From: Salinicola halophilus
Lineage (GTDB): Bacteria; Pseudomonadota; Gammaproteobacteria; Pseudomonadales; Halomonadaceae
Length of the DNA: 64,000 bases
Reading direction: 5' to 3'
Assembly (NCBI RefSeq): GCF_003206155.1
Contig: NZ_PZJV01000002.1
Coordinates: 124,001 to 188,000 of the forward strand
Shown: in pieces, positions 41,074 through 49,383 of the stretch
Layout: every line of letters begins with the position of its first letter
How positions within the stretch are numbered: the stretch's first letter is position 1
Notes under the pieces: model-generated
What the model was told of the DNA's origin: nothing
The model's database searches: none
The model's input: only the letters and a program-made list of their open reading frames with translations
Made by a program: the position numbers and the translations under genes

Positions 41074-42318
41074 ATGAAAATTGCACTCGCGACGCTCGTC
41101 GTCGCGCTGGGGCTGGCGGCGGTCCTGAGCGTCACGGATAGCGCCGAGTCGTTCGACGAGCGTCTGATACGCCTGGAAGCGAAGCAGGCGCTGCCCGAGC
41201 TCGCCCCGGCGCTCGCCTCGGAGTCGGCGCCGGTCAATGCGCTCTTTCTCGACTACGCCGACACCCCGGCGCTATGGATGAGCGCACAGCTGGCGATTCT
41301 TAATCACGGCGAGGTCGCGAGGGAGGTACTCCTCGCTCACGGGCTCGAACCCGCCTTTCAGCAGGTGCTGAGTCGCCTCGGGGCGGATGCCGTGCTGCCG
41401 GTGGGCTACTACCGCGAGCACGACATTGCCACCGTGCGCGCCCAGCACTGGCTCGGCGAGCGCTACCGGTCTGCCAGCCAGGCGCTCGACGGCTGGTTCG
41501 GCGACGGCGGGTTCGGCGAAGATCAGGCGGCCACCGACGGCGACGGTCAGGCCTCGAACGCCGCGTCGCAAGCCACGTCTGCCGAGCCCACCGCACTGAC
41601 GCCGCAGCGCCGGGGGCAGATCGCCGTCGCGACCCTTAAGCGCGACGGCCACGACTTCCTGCGCGAGTTCGTCGTCGGTCCCGAGGGGGAGGTCACGCGC
41701 TTGCAGAGCGAGCGTCTGGTCAGCGACGTCGGGGATTTCTTCACCGGCGGCGTGCGCAACCTGGAGAGCCAGTGGCGCCGGGGCGAAACCATCGATGCCG
41801 CCGATATCGGCTGGGCGGGTGTCGACCTGCTGGTGATGGGCAGCGCGGTCAAGGTGCTCCGCGCCGGACGGGCGGCACGCGTCGGCGCCGCGGCGGAAGG
41901 GCAGGGCGCGCGCCTCGCTGCCGTCGATGCCATCGCCGGCAGCGGGCGTTTCGCAACGCTGTCGAGAACCGCCCGGGTCGCGGCAGTCATGGGCACCGCC
42001 TACGTGGTGATCGAGCACCCCAGCCTGGTCGGCGCGCTCGGCGCCAATCTCGCCGGCTGGTTGGGTTGGCCGGCCTGGCTGGGGCAGTTCCTGCTCTGGA
42101 CGATCGTGCTGCTGCCGCTACTGATCGTCGCTCGCTTTCTCTATGTTTGGGTGGTCGCACCGATGCTCTGGCTGCTGGTGCCGCTACTGCGGGCGACCTC
42201 GAGGGTGCCGCGCTGGATGGTGAGGCGACAGCCGCTCGCCGGCCATGGCAAGGTCGAGGGTCCATCCCCTGCCGAAGGAGAGAGAGGACGATCATGGCCC
42301 AAGACGACTACCGAGTGA
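41074..42318 (+). CDS. uncharacterised envelope protein with membrane segments
   Basis: 414 residues, not recognised. An N-terminal signal or anchor (residues 1-22) leads into a soluble stretch of about 280 residues that includes a Gln/Ala/Asp-rich low-complexity linker (about 145-180). Two or three hydrophobic segments follow at about 300-365 (VAAVMGTAYVVIEHPSLVGA and FLLWTIVLLPLLIVARFLYV). A basic tail ends the chain. The layout suggests a periplasmic domain tethered to the inner membrane. GGAGAGAGGCC precedes the start. Its 3' end overlaps the GNAT gene start by 25 bp, so the two are probably co-transcribed. Confidence 0.65.
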   Translation: MKIALATLVVALGLAAVLSVTDSAESFDERLIRLEAKQALPELAPALASESAPVNALFLDYADTPALWMSAQLAILNHGEVAREVLLAHGLEPAFQQVLSRLGADAVLPVGYYREHDIATVRAQHWLGERYRSASQALDGWFGDGGFGEDQAATDGDGQASNAASQATSAEPTALTPQRRGQIAVATLKRDGHDFLREFVVGPEGEVTRLQSERLVSDVGDFFTGGVRNLESQWRRGETIDAADIGWAGVDLLVMGSAVKVLRAGRAARVGAAAEGQGARLAAVDAIAGSGRFATLSRTARVAAVMGTAYVVIEHPSLVGALGANLAGWLGWPAWLGQFLLWTIVLLPLLIVARFLYVWVVAPMLWLLVPLLRATSRVPRWMVRRQPLAGHGKVEGPSPAEGERGRSWPKTTTE

Positions 42319-42728
42319 TCCACGAGCCGCCCAGCGTCGCTACTTACATGGCGCTTCGCGAGGCGGCAGGCATGCGAAGCCGCAGCAACGAGGGCGCGGC
42401 CCTGGGCCTGCCCAACAGCCTCTTCGCGATCCAGGTCCTGCACGAGGACGAGAGCGTCGGCATGGGCCGAGTGATCGGTGACGGCGGCCTCTTCTATCAG
42501 GTGGTGGACATCGCGGTGATGCCGGCTCATCAAGGGCGCGGGCTCGGCAAGCGCATCATGGGCGAGATCCGCGACTATCTGCTGCGCGAGGCGCCGGAAA
42601 ACGCCTTCGTCAGCCTGCTCGCCGACGGCGAAGCGCATCGGCTCTATCGTCAGTTCGGCTTTACGCCCACCGCACCGCATTCCATTGGCATGGGCTGGTA
42701 TCTCACCGCCGCCAATCGCCAGCGTTAA
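42294..42728 (+). CDS. GNAT family N-acetyltransferase
   Basis: 144 residues of the GCN5-related fold. The acetyl-CoA pyrophosphate loop is QGRGLGKRIM (about residues 79-88) after the VDIAVMPAHQ strand. RLYRQFGFTP is the usual C-terminal motif. Acceptor substrate unknown. The start at 42294 is set by GGAGAGAGAGG upstream. It overlaps the unknown membrane-protein gene at its start, and at its 3' end meets the convergent sigma-factor gene with a 4-bp overlap. Confidence 0.88.
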   Translation: MAQDDYRVIHEPPSVATYMALREAAGMRSRSNEGAALGLPNSLFAIQVLHEDESVGMGRVIGDGGLFYQVVDIAVMPAHQGRGLGKRIMGEIRDYLLREAPENAFVSLLADGEAHRLYRQFGFTPTAPHSIGMGWYLTAANRQR

Positions 42729-43231
42729 TCGCCGCCCTCCATCGTCTTCAGCGCCGTCCGGCAGTGCGTGACCGCCTCGGCGATATAGCGCCCCGCCATG
42801 CGTTCGGAGACGCCGAGGCGCGCGCCGATCTCGCGTTGGGTCAGCCCTTCCAGGCGATGCCAGATCAGCGCCTGACGCGGCCGGGGCGGCAGCTGGGCGA
42901 GCGTCTCGCCGAGCTGCTGCACGCACTGTCGATCGCAGACCGTGGTCTCCGGGCAGGCGCGAGGGCAGCTCAGCGTCGTCTCCACCGATTCGATGGCGAT
43001 CAGCGCGGGTGACGGGCGCCGGTGCCGATCGATCAGCAGATTGCGTGCGACGCGAAAGAGGTAGGCCCGCGGGTCGTCCGGCAGCGTGTCGTCGGGCGTC
43101 TGGAACAGGCGCAGATAGACCTCGTGACAGAGGTCCGCGGCGAGCTCGCGACAGCCCACGCGGTGGCGAAGAAAGCCCAACAGCTCCGGGCGGTATTGGC
43201 GATAGAGCGTTTCGAAGAAGACGTTTTGCAT
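42725..43231 (-). CDS. ECF sigma factor, FecI/PvdS-like
   Basis: 168 residues: sigma region 2 (about residues 8-75, ADLCHEVYLRLFQ and RAYLFRVARNLLIDRHRR) and region 4 (about 110-160, LTQREIGARLGVSERMAGRYIAEAV). The sequence resembles iron-starvation sigma factors. No FecR-type anti-sigma gene is adjacent, and the TonB receptor lacks the N-terminal signalling domain, so surface signalling of the Fec kind seems absent. A near-perfect Fur box lies 44 bp before the start codon, which suggests direct iron control as for PvdS. Likely targets are the siderophore genes. Confidence 0.9.
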   Translation of the reverse strand: MQNVFFETLYRQYRPELLGFLRHRVGCRELAADLCHEVYLRLFQTPDDTLPDDPRAYLFRVARNLLIDRHRRPSPALIAIESVETTLSCPRACPETTVCDRQCVQQLGETLAQLPPRPRQALIWHRLEGLTQREIGARLGVSERMAGRYIAEAVTHCRTALKTMEGGD

Positions 43232-43275
43232 GATCGTGACCGGTAATGAAAGCGGGGCACGATCATGACAAAAAC

Positions 43276-43294
43276 GATAATAATTATCATTCGC
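43276..43294 (-). promoter_or_regulatory. Fur box upstream of the ECF sigma-factor gene
   Basis: GATAATAATTATCATTCGC (plus strand) matches 15 of 19 positions of the Fur consensus and holds a near-perfect 7-1-7 core at 43275-43289. Located between the sigma-factor start and the end of dfoC. Confidence 0.75.
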
Positions 43295-43332
43295 ATAAAT
43301 GTCGGATGATCGTGTCGCGATGTGTCTTCGCG

Positions 43333-45879
43333 TTACGCCTCCCGCTCAGGGGGAGTGGTGTCTCCTGTCCCATCGACATCGACATCGACATCGACATCGA
43401 AAGCCGGCGCGGCGCGATAGTCGGCAATGGGGTTGGTGAGCTCACCGGCGAACTGCAGATTCTTGGCCGGATCGGCGAGATCGATCATCTGGCGGTTGTC
43501 ACGCAGCTGCAGCCGATTGAGGCAGGAGAGCCGAAACGTCGGCGTGAACAGGTCGAAGCGGGCGAACTTGTCGGCGAGCTGCGGGTGGCGCGCCTGGTAG
43601 GCGTGGACGCAGGCCGCGACCTGCGCCCAGAAATCGCGGGCGTGCATCAGCCCGGATTCGTCGAGGATCGGCGCCAGAAAGCGGAAGAAGCAGTCGAACA
43701 GATCGGTCAGGATCGACAGCAGTCTGAGCGACTCCGGCACCTCGACGGCGATTCGCCGAGCGGCTTCGGGGAGCGTCTGGCCGTCGTCGAAGATCGCCGT
43801 CTCCTCACCGATGTCCTTGAGGATCGCCCCCACCGGCACGTGGTTGTCGAGCTCCAGGATCAGGTTCTCGCCGTGGGGCATGAAGACCATGTCGTGGGCG
43901 TAGAAGGCGTGCAGCAGCGGCGTCATGTAGACGCCGAGATAGCGCTCGATCCAGGCGTGCGCGTCGATGCCGGACGCACGGATCAGCGCCGGGAGCAGCG
44001 CGCGACCCTCGTCGTCGCGGTGGAGCAGCGCCGCCATCGTCATCAGCCGCCGGCCGTCGCCGAGGGCCGCGTAGGGGCTCTCCCGCCAGAGGCAGGCGAG
44101 CATCTTCTGGTACGGGCTCTGGCGATCGGTAGCGGCCGCGAAGTGCGCGTGGTGATAGCCGAGCGTGGCGACTTCGCGCAGCACGCGAAACCCGCTCGCC
44201 GTGAACTCGGCGTCATGGGCGACGACACCTGCCACCCAGGCGTTGATCGCCGGCGTGCCGCGCATGTAATAGCTCGAGAGCCCGCGCATGAAGCCCATGT
44301 TGAGGATCGACAGCGCGAACTTGACGTAGCGCCGTTCGGGGCGCGAGACGTTGAACCAGGTGCGGATCGACTGCTGCGCGCGGTAGTCGTCGTCCCCTTC
44401 GCCGAGCCTCACCAGGCGGCGCTCGGCGACTTCTCCGGCGAAGGTGACCGCAAGCTTGTGCCGCCACTGCCACGGATGCACCGGCAGGAAGACGTAGTCG
44501 TCGGGGTCGAGGCCGAGGTCGCGCAGCGTGGTCTCGAAGCGCTCACGCGTTGCGGCGTCCAGCTCATCGCGCATCAGGGTATCGATATCGAGGCCGTCGA
44601 TGGCGCTGTACTCGGTGCAGGCGCGGGCGGCGGCGAGCCAGATCGGGCGTACCGCGGCGCCGGCCTCCGGGGCGTAGCGGTGGTAGTCCTCGACGTCGAA
44701 GCCGATGCGCCCGCTGTTGGCGACGAAGCAGGGGTGGCCCTCGCTCATCGCCATCTCCAGCGTCTGGAAGTCCGCCCGCGCCAGCGCGTCGGCGGCGGGC
44801 AGGTCGCGGCCGAGCTTGTAGGCGATGCCGGCAAGGGTGCTGGCGATCTCCTCCAGGTAGGTCGGCAGATTGTCCGGGGCGATCCCCAGGCGCTCACGGC
44901 ACTCGAGGAGAAAGGCGGCGACGTCGAGTGAGCGTGGCTCGCCATCCTGTGTCTTGATCAGCGTGGCGCGGTCGATGACCCAGTGATCCAGCGCCATCCG
45001 GCGGGCACGAAAACGATACTCGATGCGCGCATCGTCGCCGCTCAGCCGGTAATCCCCCCAGCCGTCGGCATCGGCGGGGCCCAGCGCCTCCGGGTGCAGC
45101 AGCCGCTCGTGGCTGAATTCGGCGATCGCCTTGGCCAGCAGCTCGCGGTTGGCGCGGGCGAAGCGCTGGGGTTCCAGATGCGCGGTCGAGGCGTCGAGCG
45201 ACGCTCCCGCCTCGCGGGGTTGCGCTGGCGGCTCGCGGTAGCGAAACGCCAGGTGTGCGGTCTTGTCGGCGAGCTGGATCTGCCGGTCGTAGACGAAACC
45301 GGCGCGGCGGTTGAGCGGGTGGATCCTGGCGTTGGTGACGTCCGGCTCGACCACGATGCGCCGCGTCGCCGGGTCGTCGAAGAGAAAGGCGACGACGGTG
45401 TCGATCACCGCCTGGCTGAAGCCGTGGATCGGCGTGCATCCGTCTTCCAGCGGCGCGACGAGAAAGTGCATGCCCCGGTCGCCGGGGGCGACGGCGTAGT
45501 GCTCGCCGACCGGGTCGCTCGCCGGGTCGTAGAGTTCCACCAGAAACGCCGGGCAGCCGTCGTGAAGGCCGAGATAGGCCTGGGCGCGGCGGCTCGCCTG
45601 CATCTCGCGATAGAACGCCGCGACTCGATCCACGGTGTGGCCGGTCATGCCCCAGAAACGGGCGGTCTCGCGGCTGACCCAGTCGTGGACCCATTCGAGG
45701 TCGTGCAAGGGGTCCAGCGGGCGCAGCGCCAGGGTGCCGATGCCTGGCCAGTCGCGCTGGAAGGTGCGCGCTCGGGTGTAGACATCGTCGGTCCGACGCC
45801 GGCCGGTGTCGGCGTCGTGGCCGTCGCTTCGACGGTGAGCGGTATCGCGGTTCGGCAAGGGGGTCTGTGGCAGATTCAT
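43333..45879 (-). CDS. dfoC: bifunctional acyltransferase-NIS synthetase, DfoC-like (hydroxamate siderophore)
   Basis: 848 residues. The N-terminal part (about 40-225) is an IucB/DesC-like GNAT acyltransferase (DWVSRETARFWGMTGH, IVVEPDVTNARIHPLNRRAGF). The C-terminal part (about 240-830) is an IucA/IucC-type NTP-dependent synthetase, with HPWQWRHKL, SPYQKMLACLWRESP and FMPHGENLILELDNHVP. This fusion is the hallmark of DfoC, which in Erwinia acylates N-hydroxycadaverine and then joins and cyclises the units to desferrioxamine. It follows dfoA by 27 bp, in one operon with dfoJ. The C-terminus includes a (Asp-Val)n run from a 6-bp repeat. Confidence 0.9.
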   Translation of the reverse strand: MNLPQTPLPNRDTAHRRSDGHDADTGRRRTDDVYTRARTFQRDWPGIGTLALRPLDPLHDLEWVHDWVSRETARFWGMTGHTVDRVAAFYREMQASRRAQAYLGLHDGCPAFLVELYDPASDPVGEHYAVAPGDRGMHFLVAPLEDGCTPIHGFSQAVIDTVVAFLFDDPATRRIVVEPDVTNARIHPLNRRAGFVYDRQIQLADKTAHLAFRYREPPAQPREAGASLDASTAHLEPQRFARANRELLAKAIAEFSHERLLHPEALGPADADGWGDYRLSGDDARIEYRFRARRMALDHWVIDRATLIKTQDGEPRSLDVAAFLLECRERLGIAPDNLPTYLEEIASTLAGIAYKLGRDLPAADALARADFQTLEMAMSEGHPCFVANSGRIGFDVEDYHRYAPEAGAAVRPIWLAAARACTEYSAIDGLDIDTLMRDELDAATRERFETTLRDLGLDPDDYVFLPVHPWQWRHKLAVTFAGEVAERRLVRLGEGDDDYRAQQSIRTWFNVSRPERRYVKFALSILNMGFMRGLSSYYMRGTPAINAWVAGVVAHDAEFTASGFRVLREVATLGYHHAHFAAATDRQSPYQKMLACLWRESPYAALGDGRRLMTMAALLHRDDEGRALLPALIRASGIDAHAWIERYLGVYMTPLLHAFYAHDMVFMPHGENLILELDNHVPVGAILKDIGEETAIFDDGQTLPEAARRIAVEVPESLRLLSILTDLFDCFFRFLAPILDESGLMHARDFWAQVAACVHAYQARHPQLADKFARFDLFTPTFRLSCLNRLQLRDNRQMIDLADPAKNLQFAGELTNPIADYRAAPAFDVDVDVDVDGTGDTTPPEREA
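43371..43400. repeat. 6-bp tandem repeat in the 3' end of dfoC, five copies
   Basis: Five perfect CATCGA units, read on the coding strand as a run of Asp-Val dipeptides near the C-terminus. The unit is a multiple of three, so slippage would change length but not frame. Confidence 0.9.
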
Positions 45880-45906
45880 GATCGTGTCTCCTGGCGGGCG
45901 GTCGAT

Positions 45907-47241
45907 TCAGGCGGAAACGCGCTGGGATTCGAGACGGGGCGTGAAGCGCTCGCTCTGCGGCGCGCCGAAGTCCTGGAAGGTGAAACCGCGCTCGATGGGG
46001 TAGACCTCCCGGCCGGCGAGTTCGCGGATGATGCAGGCGTTGCGGTAGCACGCCATGCCGAGATCCGGCGCGACCAGGCCGTGGGTGTGGAGCTCGGCGT
46101 TCTGCACGAAGATCTCGGCGTTGGCATCGACGCTGTAGTGACGGCCGACGGCGTAGCGCCCGGCGTCGTCGCGCTCGATGCGTTGCTCGATCGGGGCGAG
46201 GAACGCCGGGTCGCGCGGGGCGTAGCCGGTGGCGAGAATCAGCCCTTCGGTGACGTGGTCGAAGCGGGTCGCCTGCTCGGTATGCACGAAACCGAGCGCG
46301 AAGCGACGGTGCGCCGGGTCGAAGCGGCAGCTCTCCAGCGCGGCACAGGTCACCAGTTGGGTGTTCACCGGCCCCTCGAGAGAGCGGGCGTAGAGCCGGT
46401 CGTAGATGGCGTTGATCAGATCGAGATCGATGCCCTTGTAAAGCCCTTTCTGCTCACTTGTCAGACGGTCGCGGGTCGTCTCCGGCAGCGCATGGAAGTA
46501 GTCGATGTAGTCCGGCGAGGTCATCTCCAGCGTCAGCTTGCCGTACTCCAGCGGGAAGAAGCGCGGCGAGCGCGTCACCCAGTCGATTGAGTAGCCGTGC
46601 TGCCGCTGTTCCTCGAGCAGATCGAGATAGATCTCGGCGGCGCTCTGGCCGCTGCCGACCAGGGTGATCGAGTGCTTCGCCTGCAGCGCGGCCTTGTGAT
46701 CGAGATAGTCCGCGGAGTGAACGAGGCGCTCGCGCGCGTTCTCGCAGCAGGCCGGAATCATCGGCTCGGTGCCGGTCCCCAGCACCAGCTTGCGACAGCG
46801 ATAGCGGTGCGGCTCGCCGCTGCGGGTGTGGCGGGCGGTCACCGTATAGCAGCCCGCCTCGTCGTCGTAGTCGATCCGCTCCACCGACCGTTCGAAGCGC
46901 AGGGTGTCGAGCTGGCCGGTGACCCACTGGCAGTAGCGGTTGTATTCCCGGCGCAGCACGAAAAAGTGTTCGCGAATGTAGAAGTGGTAGAGCCGGCCCT
47001 CGGCCTTGAGGTAGTTGAGAAAGCTGAAGCGGCTGGTGGGATCGGCGAGCGTGACCAGATCGGCGAGAAAGGGCGTCTGCAGGCTGGCGTCCTCCAGCAG
47101 CAGCCCCGGATGCCAGTCGAAGGCCGACTCGCGCTCGAGAAAGAGCCCGTCGAGCGACTCGACGGGGTCGGTCAGACAGGCGAGCCCCAGATTGAACGGG
47201 CCGAGGCCGATGGCGATGAAGTCGTGAATCTTGTCGGACAT
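45907..47241 (-). CDS. dfoA: L-lysine/cadaverine N6-monooxygenase, DfoA/IucD family
   Basis: FAD- and NADPH-dependent N-hydroxylating enzyme, 444 residues. The FAD site is IGLGPFNLGLA (about residues 9-19), the NADPH site LVGSGQSAAEIYLDL (about residue 205), and the family's ILATGYAP motif is near residue 350. In desferrioxamine pathways it hydroxylates cadaverine to N-hydroxycadaverine. Start 47241 (MSDKIHDFIAIG) is chosen because AGGAGACCC precedes it; the arginine-rich codons upstream are not family sequence. Lies 118 bp after dfoJ. Confidence 0.92.
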   Translation of the reverse strand: MSDKIHDFIAIGLGPFNLGLACLTDPVESLDGLFLERESAFDWHPGLLLEDASLQTPFLADLVTLADPTSRFSFLNYLKAEGRLYHFYIREHFFVLRREYNRYCQWVTGQLDTLRFERSVERIDYDDEAGCYTVTARHTRSGEPHRYRCRKLVLGTGTEPMIPACCENARERLVHSADYLDHKAALQAKHSITLVGSGQSAAEIYLDLLEEQRQHGYSIDWVTRSPRFFPLEYGKLTLEMTSPDYIDYFHALPETTRDRLTSEQKGLYKGIDLDLINAIYDRLYARSLEGPVNTQLVTCAALESCRFDPAHRRFALGFVHTEQATRFDHVTEGLILATGYAPRDPAFLAPIEQRIERDDAGRYAVGRHYSVDANAEIFVQNAELHTHGLVAPDLGMACYRNACIIRELAGREVYPIERGFTFQDFGAPQSERFTPRLESQRVSA

Positions 47242-47359
47242 GTGGGTCTCCTCGCAGCGTCCGCGCCGGGGCGGGGACGTCGTGATGGGATTCGTCAGGA
47301 CGACAGGCGTCGTGAGCGCGAGGCGCGTCATCCGCGCACGGGATGCCGAGACGCGGGCG

Positions 47360-49018
47360 CTAGGCCGGCGAACCGCTGGGCGACGCCTCGGTTGCGCGCG
47401 GTGCATTCGCGTGCGGGTCGACCACGTCTCGCTCAGTCGCGCCCTGCTCAGTCGCGCCCTGCTCGTTTGCACTCCGCTCGGCGATGAGCGCCTCACCGCG
47501 TTCGGCGATGCGCTCGATCAGCGCGGCGAGATCCTGGGCGCGGGTGAGCGGGTTGAGCAGGGTGAACTTGAGATACAGCCGGCCGTCGACGCGGGTGGCG
47601 GCGATCACCGCCTCGCCCCGCTGCGACAGCGCCTGGCGAATGTCCTGATTCAGCGCTTCGATCTCGGCCTCGCTGGTCGCTTTGCCCTCGGTGCCGGCGG
47701 GGGCATAGCGAAAGAGCAGCGTCGACAGTGGCGGGGCCATCAGCACCTCGAAGTCGTCGCGCTGACAGAGCGCGCGGTGCGTCTCGCGGGTGAGCGCGAT
47801 CACCGTCTCCAGATAGCCGCCGAGCGCTTCGGCTCCCTGCAGCCGCAGCGTCATCCAGAGCTTCAGCGCATCGAAGCGCCGCGTGGTCTGCAGGCTCTTG
47901 TTGACCAGATCCGGCGTGCCGTCTTCGGCCTGCTCACGGGGGTTGAGATAGTCGGCGTGGTGGGTGACGTAGCCGAGATGCGCCCGCTCGCGCACCAGAC
48001 AGGCGCTGCAGCTCACCGGCTGGAAGAAGGTCTTGTGAAAATCGATCCCCACGGAGTCCGCCTGCTCGATGCCGGCGAGCCAGTGGCGGTAGCGGGACGA
48101 CAGCAGCAGGCCACCGCCGTAGGCGGCATCGACGTGCAGCCAGAGCTTCCGCGCCCGACAGATCGGGGCCAGTTCCAAGAGCGGATCGATGCTGCCGAAG
48201 TCCGTGGTGCCGGCGGTCGCCACCAGCGCGAAGGGCTTGAGTCCGTTGCGCTCGCATTCGGCGAGAATCGTCGTCAGCGCTTCGACGTCCATCCGGCGCT
48301 CGGCATCCGTCGGTACCGGAATCACCGCGTCGTAGCCCAGCCCCATCAGCGCAGCGGCCTTCTGCACGCTGAAGTGGCTCACCTCGGAGGTGAGAATGCG
48401 CAGCTGGCGAAAGGCGTCCGGCAGGCCGCCGTGGCGGTTGCCCGTATGGCCGGGCAGGGCGGCGCAGGCGTGGTCGCGGGCGATCATCAGCGCCATCAGG
48501 TTCGACTGCGTGCCGCCGCTGGTGAAGACGCCGTCGGCGGTTTCGCCGAGACCGGCCTGGGCGGCGATCCAGTCGATCAGCTTCTGTTCGATCAGCGTCG
48601 CGCCGGCGCTCTGGTCCCAGGTCTCGACGGCAGTATTGAGCGGGGTGGCGATCGCCTCGGCGAGAATCGCGGGCAGGGTGATCGGACAGTTGAGATGAGC
48701 GACGTAGTGCGGGTCGTGAAAGTGGACGGCGTGGTCCAGATAGAGTCGCTGCAGCTCCTCCAGGCTCTCGTCGAGCGTCGCCAACGGGTGGTCGAGATCG
48801 ATGGCATCGAAGGCCGGCTGCAGCGACGCGGGCGTGACCCCGCTGGTCGGGCGGCGGTGGCGGTCGAGACTGCGTCGCACCTGATCGATGCAGCGCTGCA
48901 TGCCCTGGTGATAGGCCGAAAGCGACTGCTCGCTGAACAGCGCTCGTGTCGCGTCCTGCGGCGGTCGGTCGAACGCTCGCAGCGGTATGGCGGTGCGGGA
49001 ATGGCTGTCGTATCGCAT
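47360..49018 (-). CDS. dfoJ: PLP-dependent lysine decarboxylase, DfoJ/DesA-like
   Basis: 552 residues of the group II (glutamate/aromatic/diaminobutyrate) decarboxylase fold. The PLP lysine is in GIDFHKTFFQP (about residue 333) and LWLHVDAAYGGG gives the PLP-interacting Asp. In a dfoJAC setting it makes cadaverine from lysine, the first step to desferrioxamine. A diaminobutyrate decarboxylase role cannot be excluded by sequence alone. Start 49018 (MRYDSHSRTAIPLRAF) has AGGAGACG before it. The C-terminal tail has two in-frame ATEQG repeats (DNA repeat at about 47430-47465). First gene of the operon. Confidence 0.9.
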   Translation of the reverse strand: MRYDSHSRTAIPLRAFDRPPQDATRALFSEQSLSAYHQGMQRCIDQVRRSLDRHRRPTSGVTPASLQPAFDAIDLDHPLATLDESLEELQRLYLDHAVHFHDPHYVAHLNCPITLPAILAEAIATPLNTAVETWDQSAGATLIEQKLIDWIAAQAGLGETADGVFTSGGTQSNLMALMIARDHACAALPGHTGNRHGGLPDAFRQLRILTSEVSHFSVQKAAALMGLGYDAVIPVPTDAERRMDVEALTTILAECERNGLKPFALVATAGTTDFGSIDPLLELAPICRARKLWLHVDAAYGGGLLLSSRYRHWLAGIEQADSVGIDFHKTFFQPVSCSACLVRERAHLGYVTHHADYLNPREQAEDGTPDLVNKSLQTTRRFDALKLWMTLRLQGAEALGGYLETVIALTRETHRALCQRDDFEVLMAPPLSTLLFRYAPAGTEGKATSEAEIEALNQDIRQALSQRGEAVIAATRVDGRLYLKFTLLNPLTRAQDLAALIERIAERGEALIAERSANEQGATEQGATERDVVDPHANAPRATEASPSGSPA

Positions 49019-49074
49019 GACGACGTCTCCTGACTGGCGGCCCGGTAGCCACGGAGGCAGCGGTGTCTCATATC

Positions 49075-49093
49075 GAGAATGAAAACCGTTTGC
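49075..49093 (-). promoter_or_regulatory. weak Fur-box-like site upstream of dfoJ
   Basis: On the coding strand GCAAACGGTTTTCATTCTC matches 12 of 19 Fur consensus positions, with one good half-site. 57 bp before the dfoJ start. Confidence 0.35.
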
Positions 49094-49105
49094 ATCGGTG
49101 GGCGG

Positions 49106-49133
49106 ATAGGAGACGAAATGACACGGGATTTCT
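49106..49133 (-). promoter_or_regulatory. possible FecI/ECF-type promoter of dfoJ
   Basis: On the coding strand AGAAAT and TCCTAT are separated by 16 bp, resembling the GGAAAT / TCCTTT elements used by FecI. It sits just upstream of the weak Fur site. One mismatch in -35 and a non-optimal -10 make this tentative. Confidence 0.3.
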
Positions 49134-49165
49134 GAACCGGCACGATCCGTTTTTTTGGGCAGTAC

Positions 49166-49270
49166 GGCGTTGTGAAGCGCCGCTTTGTGAAGTGCGACTT
49201 GGTGGAGTGCGACTTGGTGGAGTGCGGCTTGGTGGAGTGCGGCTTTGTGCAGTGCGGCTTTGTGAGAGAC
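49166..49270. repeat. 15-bp tandem repeat, seven copies, upstream of dfoJ
   Basis: Seven abutting 15-bp units of the type GGCTTGGTGGAGTGC, least diverged in the middle (49196-49255). Located 148-252 bp before the dfoJ start. In one frame it reads as a five-residue repeat, but this is upstream of the supported start and is treated as non-coding. Confidence 0.85.
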
Positions 49271-49284
49271 GGCGAGCCGGGACG

Positions 49285-49317
49285 AAAAGCGCCCCGACAC
49301 CGAGGGGGCGGGGCGCT
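49285..49317 (-). terminator. rho-independent terminator after the TonB receptor gene
   Basis: On the coding strand AGCGCCCC and GGGGCGCT arms around a 13-bp loop region, followed by TTTTC. It separates the receptor from dfoJ, so dfoJ needs its own promoter. Confidence 0.65.
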
Positions 49318-49383
49318 GGCGAGCGTTCTGGGCAATCACGCCGACGGCGGATCGGCCGGCGCTCGACGGGTGGGGCGGGTCGG

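Noticed and set aside
47242-47496. Arginine-rich N-terminal extension of the lysine N-monooxygenase
   Set aside because: It overlaps the 3' end of dfoJ and has no family likeness. MSDKIHDF at 47241 follows a clear AGGAGAC site.
49019-49339. N-terminal extension of the lysine decarboxylase containing a five-residue repeat (HKAAL/HQVAL type)
   Set aside because: It is the translation of the 15-bp DNA repeat. The family start with a good ribosome site is at 49018, and a promoter is needed in this interval.
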